Source: Paraburkholderia agricolaris (GTDB lineage: Bacteria; Pseudomonadota; Gammaproteobacteria; Burkholderiales; Burkholderiaceae). Taken from it: a stretch of 64,000 nt of DNA. Below the pieces are notes generated by a model that did no database searches, had not been told where the DNA came from, and worked only from the letters and a program-made list of their open reading frames with translations. Positions 31,156 to 39,144 of this stretch are shown here, piece after piece (position 1 is the stretch's first letter; the number at the start of each line of letters is the position of its first letter). A program made the translations under genes and the position numbers. The DNA is taken from the NCBI RefSeq assembly GCF_009455635.1, contig NZ_QPER01000001.1, positions 2,418,001-2,482,000 of the forward strand, given 5' to 3'.

Positions 31156-32301
31156 ATGCCGAATTTGCCGTCCTCGCCTGTCGTCGTCATTGCTCCCGAT
31201 TCCTTCAAAGGTTCGCTCAGCGCGGAACAGGTCGCGCAGGCGATTGCGTCCGGCATCCAGCGCGCCCGGCCGGACGCCAGCGTGCGCATCTGCCCGATGG
31301 CCGACGGGGGCGAAGGCACGCTCGACGCCATGCTCACAAGCGGCGGCGAACGCCGCAAGCTGAGCGTGCGCGGCGCGGCCGGCCCGGTGCGCGAGGCACT
31401 GACAGGCCTGCTGGCGGATGGCAGCGCGATCATCGAAACCGCGGAAATCGTCGGCATTACCGATCCGGTCGGCATGGGCGTGCCGGTCGAGGCGCGCAGC
31501 ACCCGCGGCATGGGCGAAGCGATTCGTGCCTTGCTCGACGCCGGCGTGCGGCGCTTTTTCGTCGCACTCGGCGGCAGCAGCACGAACGACGGCGGCGCCG
31601 GCTTGCTGGCCGGCCTCGGCCTGAAACTTTTCGACGCGCAAGACAAGGAACTCGACGCCACGCCGGAGCAACTCGCTCGTGTGGCGCGCGTCGACGTATC
31701 GCAACTGGACGCCCGCCTTGCGGACACGCAGTTCGTCGGCATGTCCGATGTGGACAATCCGCTGACCGGCGAACACGGCGCGACCGCCGTGTTCGGACCG
31801 CAAAAGGGTGTCAAGCCGGAACAGGTTGCTTCGATCGACGCCGCCCTCGCCCGCTTCGCCGATCTGCTCGAGGCGGCGCTGGGGCGCACGGCGCGCGACC
31901 AGCCCGGCGCGGGCGCGGCCGGTGGTCTCGGCTTCGCGCTGCACATGCTCGGCGCGCAGTTCGAGCCGGGCGCGGAAACCGTCGCGCGGCAGATCGGTCT
32001 GGACGCCGCGCTTGAAGGCGCGAACTGGCTGATCACCGGAGAAGGACGCTCGGACGTGCAAACGCTGCACGGCAAGGCGCCGTTCATCGCTTGCCGTCAT
32101 GCGCAGGCTGCGGGTGTGCCGGCCACGCTGCTCTCCGGCGCGGTCGACTCCGCGGCACTGCCGCGCCTTGCCGAATACTTCAGTGGCTGCTTCTCGCCGG
32201 CGCCCGGGCCGATCACGCTCGAAGTCGCAATTCGCGACGCGGCGCGCTTGCTGGCCGACGAAGCCGAACAGTTGACGCGTTTGAAATACGGCGTGCGTTG
32301 A
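31156..32301 (+). CDS. Glycerate kinase (GlxK/GarK type)
   Basis: Phosphorylates D-glycerate with ATP, giving 2-phosphoglycerate in the glyoxylate and glucarate routes. The 381-residue product is a typical type II glycerate kinase: IAPDSFKGSLSAEQVAQAIASG at the N-terminus, PMADGGEGTLDAM, FVALGGSSTNDGGAGLLAGLG, DVDNPLTGEHGA, and GEGRSDVQTLHGKAP near the C-terminus. No tartronate-semialdehyde reductase or glyoxylate carboligase gene is adjacent. A MarR-type regulator begins 64 bp downstream on the same strand and may be co-transcribed. Confidence 0.93.
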   Translation: MPNLPSSPVVVIAPDSFKGSLSAEQVAQAIASGIQRARPDASVRICPMADGGEGTLDAMLTSGGERRKLSVRGAAGPVREALTGLLADGSAIIETAEIVGITDPVGMGVPVEARSTRGMGEAIRALLDAGVRRFFVALGGSSTNDGGAGLLAGLGLKLFDAQDKELDATPEQLARVARVDVSQLDARLADTQFVGMSDVDNPLTGEHGATAVFGPQKGVKPEQVASIDAALARFADLLEAALGRTARDQPGAGAAGGLGFALHMLGAQFEPGAETVARQIGLDAALEGANWLITGEGRSDVQTLHGKAPFIACRHAQAAGVPATLLSGAVDSAALPRLAEYFSGCFSPAPGPITLEVAIRDAARLLADEAEQLTRLKYGVR

Positions 32302-32365
32302 CCGGAGGGGACGGTTGCGGCAACAATCACAGCGCCACAACCGCGCCACTTATCACGGGACAACC

Positions 32366-32818
32366 ATGAAGGCCTCCGCCAAAGCCGGACTCGAGCAGTT
32401 CCTGACGTACCGTCTGCATGTCCTGAACAAACTCGCCGAGCGTGGCATCAGCGTGCGCTATCAGGACAAACTGGGTGTGACATTGCCTGAAGCGCGGGTG
32501 ATTGCGTCAGTGGGCTCGTTCGGACCGTTTTCGATCATGGACCTGGCGCGGCATGCCAACCTCGATAAGAGCCAGGCGAGCCGCGCGGCTGAGGCATTGA
32601 TCAAGCAGGGACTGGTGAAGCGCGAACCGAGTGCCGAAGACGGCCGCGTCGTGCTGGTGTCGCTCACCCCCGAAGGCCGCGCGCTCTATCGCAAGGTGAT
32701 GCCGATCGCGCGTAAGTGGAACGGGGATATGTTCGACTGCCTCGATGAACAGGAAAAACTCGCGTTCGGCCAGGCGCTCGACAAGATCATCGAGACAATT
32801 TCCGTCCACGAGGGGTAA
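32366..32818 (+). CDS. MarR-family transcriptional regulator
   Basis: A 150-residue winged-helix regulator. The MarR core is visible: helix-turn-helix with SIMDLARHANLDKSQASRAAEALIKQGLVKREPS, then the wing EDGRVVLVSLTPEGRALYR. The C-terminal helices (FGQALDKIIETI) should form the dimer interface. The ATG at 32366 was chosen by family length; the frame is open to 32315. The ligand and target genes are unknown. It follows the glycerate kinase gene on the same strand, and convergent genes lie 19 bp downstream. Confidence 0.9.
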   Translation: MKASAKAGLEQFLTYRLHVLNKLAERGISVRYQDKLGVTLPEARVIASVGSFGPFSIMDLARHANLDKSQASRAAEALIKQGLVKREPSAEDGRVVLVSLTPEGRALYRKVMPIARKWNGDMFDCLDEQEKLAFGQALDKIIETISVHEG

Positions 32819-32837
32819 GCAAGGGCATGTAGTCCCG

Positions 32838-34370
32838 TCAGCTCTTTGCGGGGCCTTGAGCGTCGGCGTTGTCGCCGCCTGCATCGCTCGCGGTAACGCT
32901 CGCCGAGCCGGATTCGCCAGGCACGCCACCTGCCGATCCACCAGCAGCGCCCGCGTCACCGGTTCCGGCCGCTCCGCCCGTTGCACCCACCCCGCCGCCG
33001 GCCACACCCCCAGGCTGAGCCTGAACGCCACGCGCAAGCCGCCAGGCAATCGCACCCAGCGAGCCGACAGCCAGCAACAAGGCCGCCCACAACATATAGC
33101 GCCGCATCGCGTCGGGGTCTTTACCCGACGCCTGCGCATCGCCTCCCGGCTCAACAGGAAGCGCCTCACCCAGTCTCGCGGTGGCAGCAACCGATGACGC
33201 TCCCATCAACAAGTCCGCCCGGCTCAGCGCCGACGACTCCGCGGCCGCGCTCCCCACCGCCAGCGTAAAAGGCCCAGCCCCACGCGCGACAAAGGTGAGC
33301 GTCGTCGGACGCCAGCCCGCGGCAACGGTCAACGCGCCGCTTCCCAAACCGCCATTGCGCGTATCGACCACCACTCGCCATTGACGGTTCGTGTCAGGGG
33401 CCATCTCAAGCGATGGATTGCTTTGCTCCACCGTGCCGTTGTGCAAACGGAACAGCGTCGCGCCCGATACCTCTCGCCAGGCCGCCTCCAGCCCCGCACG
33501 CGAGTAGACGACAGCGGGCGCCACGGTATTCGGCTGCGGCAGGTTCAGGCGCAGACGATCGACGGGATAAGGGCCGCCGGTCTCGAAGAAATATTCGCCG
33601 TCTTTCGGACCCGTACGGGCAACGATGCCTTCGCGCCATTCCCGTTGAGTATCCGCGCTCCGCGCGCTATCGGCGCCGGCCGCCTGTAGCTGGGCATCGA
33701 TGGATTCGATGTATGGCGCGCCGTCGAGCCAGTGCAAACGCAGATAACGCGCGCGCATGCCGGTGAGCTCGATACGGTCCTGGCTCAGCGTGCTGCCGTT
33801 GTAGCTCACCTTGAGCAGTTGCGCTTCGCCGGCGGGTTGCCAAATGCGCAGATCGTCACTCGATTCGACGCTGACACGCCCCTGGTAATTGTCATCACGC
33901 ACATGGACGACCAGTGCATCGATCCGGGCGCCGCCCCGCGTCTCGCGCGCGACATCGATCAGCTCGGCGTCCTGCTGCTCGCGTGACGGTGGTGGGGACG
34001 TTGCACGCAGCGACCCGTCGGCGGCAATCGTCACGCCGAGTGGCGCGCTGGTTCCGCCCGGCACGGCGGACGGCAACGGAAACCAGCGCACCGGGCGCAA
34101 GGTAGCCGGCGCCCGGGAGGGCTCCCGTGGCGCGTCGAGCGAATACGGTACGGGCTCGCCCGCGCCATTGAACACGCGCACATCGCCGAGATCGCCGCGC
34201 TGGCTGGCAGCGTACACGGCAGCCGGAAGCGTCACGCTGTAATAGGCGGCGCCGCTCTCGAGTTCAAGCGCAAAGCGCTGTGCAAACCGATCCGCCGCTA
34301 CGGCCGCCGTCGACACCCACGCGGACGAGATCGCAAGACACCACCCCGCCGCTATCAGGACACGCTTCAT
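32838..34370 (-). CDS. DUF3999 family envelope protein
   Basis: A 510-residue protein with a signal peptide (MKRVLIAAGWCLAISSAWVSTAAVAA) and a large periplasmic region of beta-sandwich character. The region includes a discoidin-like stretch (DDLRIWQPAGEAQLLKVSYNG). A single C-terminal transmembrane helix follows (about 425-443, LWAALLLAVGSLGAIAWRLA). The tail of about 60 residues is almost pure Gly/Ala/Ser and probably disordered. It matches the pattern of DUF3999 proteins, which have no assigned function. Its start overlaps the stop of the DUF2339 gene by 4 bp (ATGA), so the two are translationally coupled and probably work together in the membrane. Confidence 0.82.
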   Translation of the reverse strand: MKRVLIAAGWCLAISSAWVSTAAVAADRFAQRFALELESGAAYYSVTLPAAVYAASQRGDLGDVRVFNGAGEPVPYSLDAPREPSRAPATLRPVRWFPLPSAVPGGTSAPLGVTIAADGSLRATSPPPSREQQDAELIDVARETRGGARIDALVVHVRDDNYQGRVSVESSDDLRIWQPAGEAQLLKVSYNGSTLSQDRIELTGMRARYLRLHWLDGAPYIESIDAQLQAAGADSARSADTQREWREGIVARTGPKDGEYFFETGGPYPVDRLRLNLPQPNTVAPAVVYSRAGLEAAWREVSGATLFRLHNGTVEQSNPSLEMAPDTNRQWRVVVDTRNGGLGSGALTVAAGWRPTTLTFVARGAGPFTLAVGSAAAESSALSRADLLMGASSVAATARLGEALPVEPGGDAQASGKDPDAMRRYMLWAALLLAVGSLGAIAWRLARGVQAQPGGVAGGGVGATGGAAGTGDAGAAGGSAGGVPGESGSASVTASDAGGDNADAQGPAKS

Positions 34371-37300
34371 TGCTCAGCTTCCAGAACCGCCGCTTTGGGC
34401 GGCAACGGCGAGAAGTAGCCGATCAGCAGCAACATCAGGCCAATACCGATGAACGACACAATCCGCTCGATACCGGTCACGTGTGACAGATCGAACAGGA
34501 ACAGCTTGACGACAGTCGCCGCCAGCAGAGCGCCGCCGATGAACCAGAAAATCCGGCTGGCTCGCCTGGTCGCCCAGATCATCATAGCCAATGCGCAGGC
34601 GGTCCAGAACACCGAGACCGACGCTTGCACGAGCATCGAGTGCGACATTTCGTCGAGCTGGTATGGCACGCCGATCCAATGATGCAGCGTGCGCAGCAGC
34701 ATCGCGTTGAGCCAGACGAATCCGGTCACGCCAACCGCCACCTGCAACGGCACACGATATTCGCCGATCGGCACGCCGAGACGGTTGATACGGATGAGCC
34801 ACAACGCCACCAATGCAAAAACCACCGCCTGCACCAGGTCGAGCGGATTGAGCAGCGGCAAACGCGCCCACGCGCCGCCATCCTGCGTCAGGTTCGCATA
34901 GAACGTCCACAGCCACATCACCAGCACAAGTGGCGTCGAGGCGATCGCGCACACCCGCACGATGCTGTCGCGGCGCGCAACCCACAGCCCCGCAAAGGCA
35001 AACGCACTCCAGCCAACCAGAAACACCTGCTGGAAATTGAACGACGCCAGCACCGCATCGACATCGTACGCTGCATGGAAATGATGATGCAGCGTACGCA
35101 GCAGCAACGCGTTGAACCACAGGAACAGGGTCGCGAGCACCGCATAGTCGAAGGCCCGCGGATGCCAGTGCACGCCCAGTGCGCGCAGGCGCCGCAGCCA
35201 CACGGCGCAAGCGATAAGCGCGAGGATCTGCGCGACGTCCAGCGGATTGAGAATCGGCAGCCAGAAGAGCGGCGCGGCGCTGCCGTCGCTCGTCACGCTC
35301 GCGATGCTCCACACCCACAGCAGGACGGCGAGCGGCGCGGCGCCCCACACCTGATACGCTTGCAAGAACCGCGCGACCGGCCAGCGCAAACGATGCCCGA
35401 CGCCCGCCACCAGCAGCAGCAGAATGCCGAAGCCGTACGCCCACGCGCTCCAGCTCCATGCGCCCTCCGGCACATACGCACGCAAGCCCCAATAGCCTTC
35501 GAGCGCGACGAGTGCGCCGGCTGCCCAGAACATCAGCACATGCAGGACAGCAAGCACACGGTCGCTAATATCGCGCTGCTGACGCCACAGCAGCACGTAG
35601 GCGGCAGCCGCGACAACCGCGCAAACCAGCCAGCCGTAGCCGCTGACCGGCGCCATGCTCAACATGAACAGACTCAATGTCAGCAAAGCGAGCACCGGCA
35701 CGAGTGCCAGCGCAGGCAGTTCGGCAAGCGGCCAACGCAGCTTGCGGTGTGCGCCGTGCGCAAGCCACGCGGTTAGAACGGCGAATAGCGCGATGACGGC
35801 GGTCTCGAAACGATCGCGGTCGTACGCAAGATGCGCCTGCGCGTACACGTGGATTTCGTGCAGCCCTCCACAGATCCACCACAACAGTCCCCACACCCCG
35901 GCGACGAGGCCGATCTGCGGCATCCATGCATGCCATGCGCCCGCTTCACTGCGGCCATGCAGGCACCATCCCGTGAAGATGCCCGCGATCGCAATCAGCA
36001 CGGTCGCGATGTACGCGCCGTTCAGGACCGGCCAGGCATGCGCGCTGCCGATCTGCGCGTACGTGCCGACACCATACGCGGCCGCCGCGGCCAGTTGCAT
36101 CAGCAGGCCAAAGCCGAAGGCACTCAGGCGCCGTTGGCGCACGGCGAGCCAGGTGATCGCGGCGCCTTCGATGGCCCAGGTCGCGCTGGTGGTCGGTCCG
36201 GTGAAAGCGAGCGGCACGGCGAGTGTGGCGAAGATCACGGCCAGCGCGAGCATCGCATCGAACATCATGCCGAGGCGCGCGCGCCGCGGCGCCAGCCAGC
36301 CCGCGATCGCGAGGTAGAAAGCAGCCAGCGCCACCGCGCTCCACGCCAGACCGAATTCGGTGCCCTTCATCAGAGCCGCTTGCAGACCGATCGCGACGAG
36401 CGGCGTGCCGAACACCAGCGTACCGTCGACGTAATGCTTGAGCGCGATCTCACGGCGCACCGCATAGAGCAACGCGATGCCGACATACATCAGGAAGAAC
36501 AGGATCAGGAACGGCTCTGTGCTGGCCAGCAGTTCAGGCCGGTAAGCCGTCACGCCCCACGCGGCGCCGATCGAGAACGTGAACACGAAGCCAAGCAGAT
36601 TCAGGGGCCGCCACGCCTTGAACCACGCAATCGCGAAAATACCCGCGTTGAGTAGCGCGTAGTAGCTGAACAGCATCACGTGACTACCACCGCCCGTCGA
36701 CAGGAGTACCGGCGCGAGGAAGCCGCCCGCACTGCCCATGAAAGCCAGCGACGATGCGTTCTGCCGCACCGCCAGAAATGCGCTCAGGCCGCAGATCGCA
36801 ATCATCAACGGCAAGGCCGCGCCCGCCGGCAGCAGATGATATAGCCGGGTTGCGGCGAACACGGTCAGATAAAGCGCGCCGACGCCGCCGCCCTGCAAGA
36901 TCAGCCCGTACGCTCCGCGACGCTCGCCAATGCGCCAACCGAGCCCAAGCAGGACGGTCGCGGCGAGCGCCACGCCGGCCAGGCGGAATTCGATCGGCAA
37001 CAGACTGTTGTCCGCGGCGTATTTGAGCAGGAACGCAATGCCGAAGAACAACACGACGATACCGACCCGCACAACCGTATTGCCGCCAAATAGCCAGTCG
37101 CGAGCGCTTTTGAAGAGGCGTTCGACGAGACCGGGACCGCGCGGCGGAGCGGGCGGAGACGGTGGCGCGGGCGGAGTTTGCGCGGGTATCGGTGAATCGG
37201 TAGACGGTGACAACGCTGCCGGATTGTGCGGCTGGACATTCAGCGTGCCCGGTACGGCCGGTCCGCTCGCTGCAAGCGCTGCGGCCGACACAGGCGGCGT

Positions 37301-37780
37301 GGCTGCGCTGATGCTCACCGTCGGGCGCACCGGTGCCGGCTGCGGCGGCGTTACTGCACGCTCGCGAGGTGGCTGCTGTCCCACCGCGGGCGGTATCGCG
37401 TAAGGATGCGATGCGATAGTGTCAGGACGCCGCCCGGACAACATCGATTCACCATCCGCACTCCCGGTCGCCGAGGCGCCGGTAACGCCGGCGCGCAATT
37501 CCCGGATCTCACCGCGCAGGACGACAATCTCCTGCTCGAGTCGCTCGACGCGCGCAGCGAGTTCGCCGGATGGGCTGCCGGCCGGGTAGTTCAGGTTATC
37601 GGACGCAGCCGGTTTGGACACGGGGTTGTTCACGGGTCGTGGAGACTGCTTTTGCAGCAGACGTGCGAGTGCAACGCCAGCCATCCCCCCCACCAATGCA
37701 CCGAAACCGATCGAGAAATCGTTCGACACGGCGGCTACTATCCCGATCACCGCGCCGATCAGGGCAAATATCACGCTCAT
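34367..37780 (-). CDS. DUF2339 family large polytopic membrane protein
   Basis: An 1137-residue inner-membrane protein. An N-terminal hydrophobic pair of segments (MSVIFALIGAVIGIVAAV, GFGALVGGMAGVAL) is followed by a short predicted coiled coil (LAARVERLEQEIVVLRGEIREL). A Pro/Ala-rich linker (about residues 135-225, with PAPPSPPAPP) comes next. The remaining 900 residues consist of more than twenty transmembrane segments, with repeated blocks such as FLWFNALLLRTLHHH and FVWLNAMLLRTLHHW. This matches the DUF2339 family, whose function is unknown. The repeated LLRTLHH motif near helix ends suggests internal duplication. It is co-transcribed with the DUF3999 gene. Confidence 0.85.
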   Translation of the reverse strand: MSVIFALIGAVIGIVAAVSNDFSIGFGALVGGMAGVALARLLQKQSPRPVNNPVSKPAASDNLNYPAGSPSGELAARVERLEQEIVVLRGEIRELRAGVTGASATGSADGESMLSGRRPDTIASHPYAIPPAVGQQPPRERAVTPPQPAPVRPTVSISAATPPVSAAALAASGPAVPGTLNVQPHNPAALSPSTDSPIPAQTPPAPPSPPAPPRGPGLVERLFKSARDWLFGGNTVVRVGIVVLFFGIAFLLKYAADNSLLPIEFRLAGVALAATVLLGLGWRIGERRGAYGLILQGGGVGALYLTVFAATRLYHLLPAGAALPLMIAICGLSAFLAVRQNASSLAFMGSAGGFLAPVLLSTGGGSHVMLFSYYALLNAGIFAIAWFKAWRPLNLLGFVFTFSIGAAWGVTAYRPELLASTEPFLILFFLMYVGIALLYAVRREIALKHYVDGTLVFGTPLVAIGLQAALMKGTEFGLAWSAVALAAFYLAIAGWLAPRRARLGMMFDAMLALAVIFATLAVPLAFTGPTTSATWAIEGAAITWLAVRQRRLSAFGFGLLMQLAAAAAYGVGTYAQIGSAHAWPVLNGAYIATVLIAIAGIFTGWCLHGRSEAGAWHAWMPQIGLVAGVWGLLWWICGGLHEIHVYAQAHLAYDRDRFETAVIALFAVLTAWLAHGAHRKLRWPLAELPALALVPVLALLTLSLFMLSMAPVSGYGWLVCAVVAAAAYVLLWRQQRDISDRVLAVLHVLMFWAAGALVALEGYWGLRAYVPEGAWSWSAWAYGFGILLLLVAGVGHRLRWPVARFLQAYQVWGAAPLAVLLWVWSIASVTSDGSAAPLFWLPILNPLDVAQILALIACAVWLRRLRALGVHWHPRAFDYAVLATLFLWFNALLLRTLHHHFHAAYDVDAVLASFNFQQVFLVGWSAFAFAGLWVARRDSIVRVCAIASTPLVLVMWLWTFYANLTQDGGAWARLPLLNPLDLVQAVVFALVALWLIRINRLGVPIGEYRVPLQVAVGVTGFVWLNAMLLRTLHHWIGVPYQLDEMSHSMLVQASVSVFWTACALAMMIWATRRASRIFWFIGGALLAATVVKLFLFDLSHVTGIERIVSFIGIGLMLLLIGYFSPLPPKAAVLEAEQ

Positions 37781-37826
37781 CGCATGCCTCTTTTATTGTC
37801 TTCAACCGCGAGATCCGTTTGTCGCA

Positions 37827-37838
37827 CGGATTAATCCG
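37827..37838. promoter_or_regulatory. Palindrome CGGATTAATCCG, copy 1
   Basis: A perfect 12-bp inverted repeat 47 bp upstream of the DUF2339 start codon. The core GGATTAATCC recurs 197 bp further upstream. It is a possible operator; no binding protein is assigned. Confidence 0.45.
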
Positions 37839-37919
37839 AAACCATTGCGCCAGCAATACAGCGAAAATCGGCGCGCAGAATACCATGTAAGTCGAGTTGC
37901 GAACCACGCTTTTGAAGCA

Positions 37920-38009
37920 TTACGTGAACGAAACCAAATGGTGGCACCTATTCACCAACGCATATCTCTTTTTTGCCAACCTTTTTGCCAGTTTTTTTGC
38001 TAACTTCAC
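37920..38009 (-). CDS. Possible Lys-rich mini-ORF (29 codons)
   Basis: A minus-strand frame from GTG 38009 to TAA 37920. The first half reads as a heptad-like basic repeat, LAKKLAKRLAKK, which would form an amphipathic helix; the rest is RYALVNRCHHLVSFT. No convincing ribosome site precedes it, so translation is doubtful. It might be a leader peptide, a toxic small protein, or only a by-product of a T-rich repeat. Confidence 0.15.
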   Translation of the reverse strand: MKLAKKLAKRLAKKRYALVNRCHHLVSFT

Positions 38010-38024
38010 ACGGTTTTTTTCGCA

Positions 38025-38034
38025 GGATTAATCC
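38025..38034. promoter_or_regulatory. Palindrome GGATTAATCC, copy 2
   Basis: Second copy of the 10-bp inverted repeat, 197 bp from copy 1, beyond the T-rich repeats. Two identical palindromes in one AT-rich intergenic region suggest a regulator-binding pair. Confidence 0.4.
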
Positions 38035-38450
38035 GGGGAAGGCTACCGGCGATTAGCGCACGCCCACGCGGACGCACCGACCGGCGTGGTTCAAACACGT
38101 GTGAGCCACGGCCTGGCCCGAGCGGACCCGGGTAGCCATTTCTTAATCCATGCGTTCAATCCCGGTGGCATGCGAATTAACAATCCACGCAATATGCATC
38201 GCAACGGATGCCGCATGAATTCAGGCACAGCGCGCTGAACATCCGATTGACTGGACAAATCCGGCAGCCGCTCCCACCTACGCCCGCATCCATATTGTTT
38301 AACAGATTAACTGCGTTGAACGCCTTCGTCACACTTCCAGCACGGCAGGTCTGGCCAACCCGCCGGGTTCGCGGCAAGCCATCAACCATGTCAAAATTCG
38401 GGATCGGCCAAGCGGCCTTCGATCACCCCATTTCATCCAGGGAAGCTTCA

Positions 38451-38744
38451 GTGGACATCAACAAACAGGTAGCGGCCCTCACCGCCTCAGAACTTCAAAC
38501 CGCCGGCGCGAGCCAGGCGACAGCGATCGCAGTCAGTGTGCTGCTGCGCCATCTGCGCTCGCCTGAATTGGTCAAGCTGTTGTCATCGGCGTTCGAAAAC
38601 CACCAGGCGGTCATGCTGCAAACGCCGTGGCCCGATCCGATGCTGCAGGCGTTCGAATCGACCCGTCGCTTTCTCGAAGGCGCCGCACAAGCCGAACTGC
38701 CTGGCACGCAAACCGAACCGCCGTCGCCCGCGCCGGACGCCTGA
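38451..38744 (+). CDS. Small conserved-looking hypothetical protein
   Basis: A 97-residue cytoplasmic protein, start chosen at GTG 38451 because AGGGAAG lies 6 nt upstream. An ATG at 38388 in the same frame (MSKFGIGQAAFDH) is the alternative and would add 21 residues. The protein has an alpha-helical core (TASELQTAGASQATAIAVSVLLRHL, ELVKLLSSAFENHQAV) and a Pro-rich acidic tail. I do not recognise a family. It lies alone between the long AT-rich intergenic region and tRNA-Leu. Confidence 0.65.
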   Translation: MDINKQVAALTASELQTAGASQATAIAVSVLLRHLRSPELVKLLSSAFENHQAVMLQTPWPDPMLQAFESTRRFLEGAAQAELPGTQTEPPSPAPDA

Positions 38745-38786
38745 GCGCTGCCGGACACGCGAAGTTCGATACACGTCGCGCGGAAA

Positions 38787-38826
38787 ACAAAAAACCCCGT
38801 CAGTCCAAAGACTTAACGGGGGTTTC
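38787..38826 (-). terminator. Terminator downstream of tRNA-Leu
   Basis: Stem AACCCCGT / ACGGGGGTT with a 13-nt loop; the A-run at 38789 becomes a T-run on the minus strand. It may also end the plus-strand hypothetical gene. Confidence 0.75.
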
Positions 38827-38839
38827 TGCTACATACGGA

Positions 38840-38926
38840 TGGTGCGAGGGAGGGGACTCGAACCCCTACACCCTTGCGGGCGTCAGGACCTAAACCTGGT
38901 GCGTCTACCAATTTCGCCACCCTCGC
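38840..38926 (-). tRNA. tRNA-Leu (TAG)
   Basis: 87 nt including an encoded CCA, with the long variable arm of class II tRNAs (CGCCCGCAAGGGTG). Acceptor stem GCGAGGG pairs with CCCTCGC; anticodon loop TTTAGGT carries TAG. A TAGAAT -10-like box lies about 90 bp upstream. Confidence 0.97.
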
Positions 38927-39074
38927 AGCCGGGCAAAGCGCTGCGCGTTCCGCCCGATGTCCTGCATGCTCATGAGCGCGTCAAAATCCGCGCCCGAAAG
39001 CGTAAGCGCGAGATTCTAACCGATTGATTCGCGCTTGTCTGCATTTGCTCATGCATCTGTCCAACAGGCGTCGA

Positions 39075-39083
39075 TGCTACAAT
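39075..39083 (+). promoter_or_regulatory. Extended -10 promoter of the squalene-synthase-like gene
   Basis: TGCTACAAT is a good extended -10 element, giving a leader of about 55 nt before the GTG at 39145. Confidence 0.5.
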
Positions 39084-39144
39084 TTTTGGCTAAACGCACG
39101 CACACCGTGCCCTCTACGCCTGCCCTTCCCCACATTCCAATCCC

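Larger units (their letters stand above)
37781..38450. other. Long intergenic region upstream of the DUF2339 gene
   Basis: About 670 bp with no solid gene. It holds two copies of the palindrome GGATTAATCC (37828-37837 and 38025-38034), a T-rich stretch of three imperfect repeats of TTTTTTGCCAAC (37969-38005), and a Lys-rich 29-codon frame. Base composition is visibly more AT-rich than the flanks. The plus-strand frame open from 38208 has no ribosome site. Confidence 0.6.

Noticed and set aside
34625-35776. 383-codon plus-strand frame antisense to the DUF2339 gene
   Set aside because: Gln/His/Arg-rich shadow of hydrophobic codons on the other strand.
38208-38450. Upstream extension of the small hypothetical gene
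   Set aside because: AT-rich, without a ribosome site; the GTG at 38451 has one.
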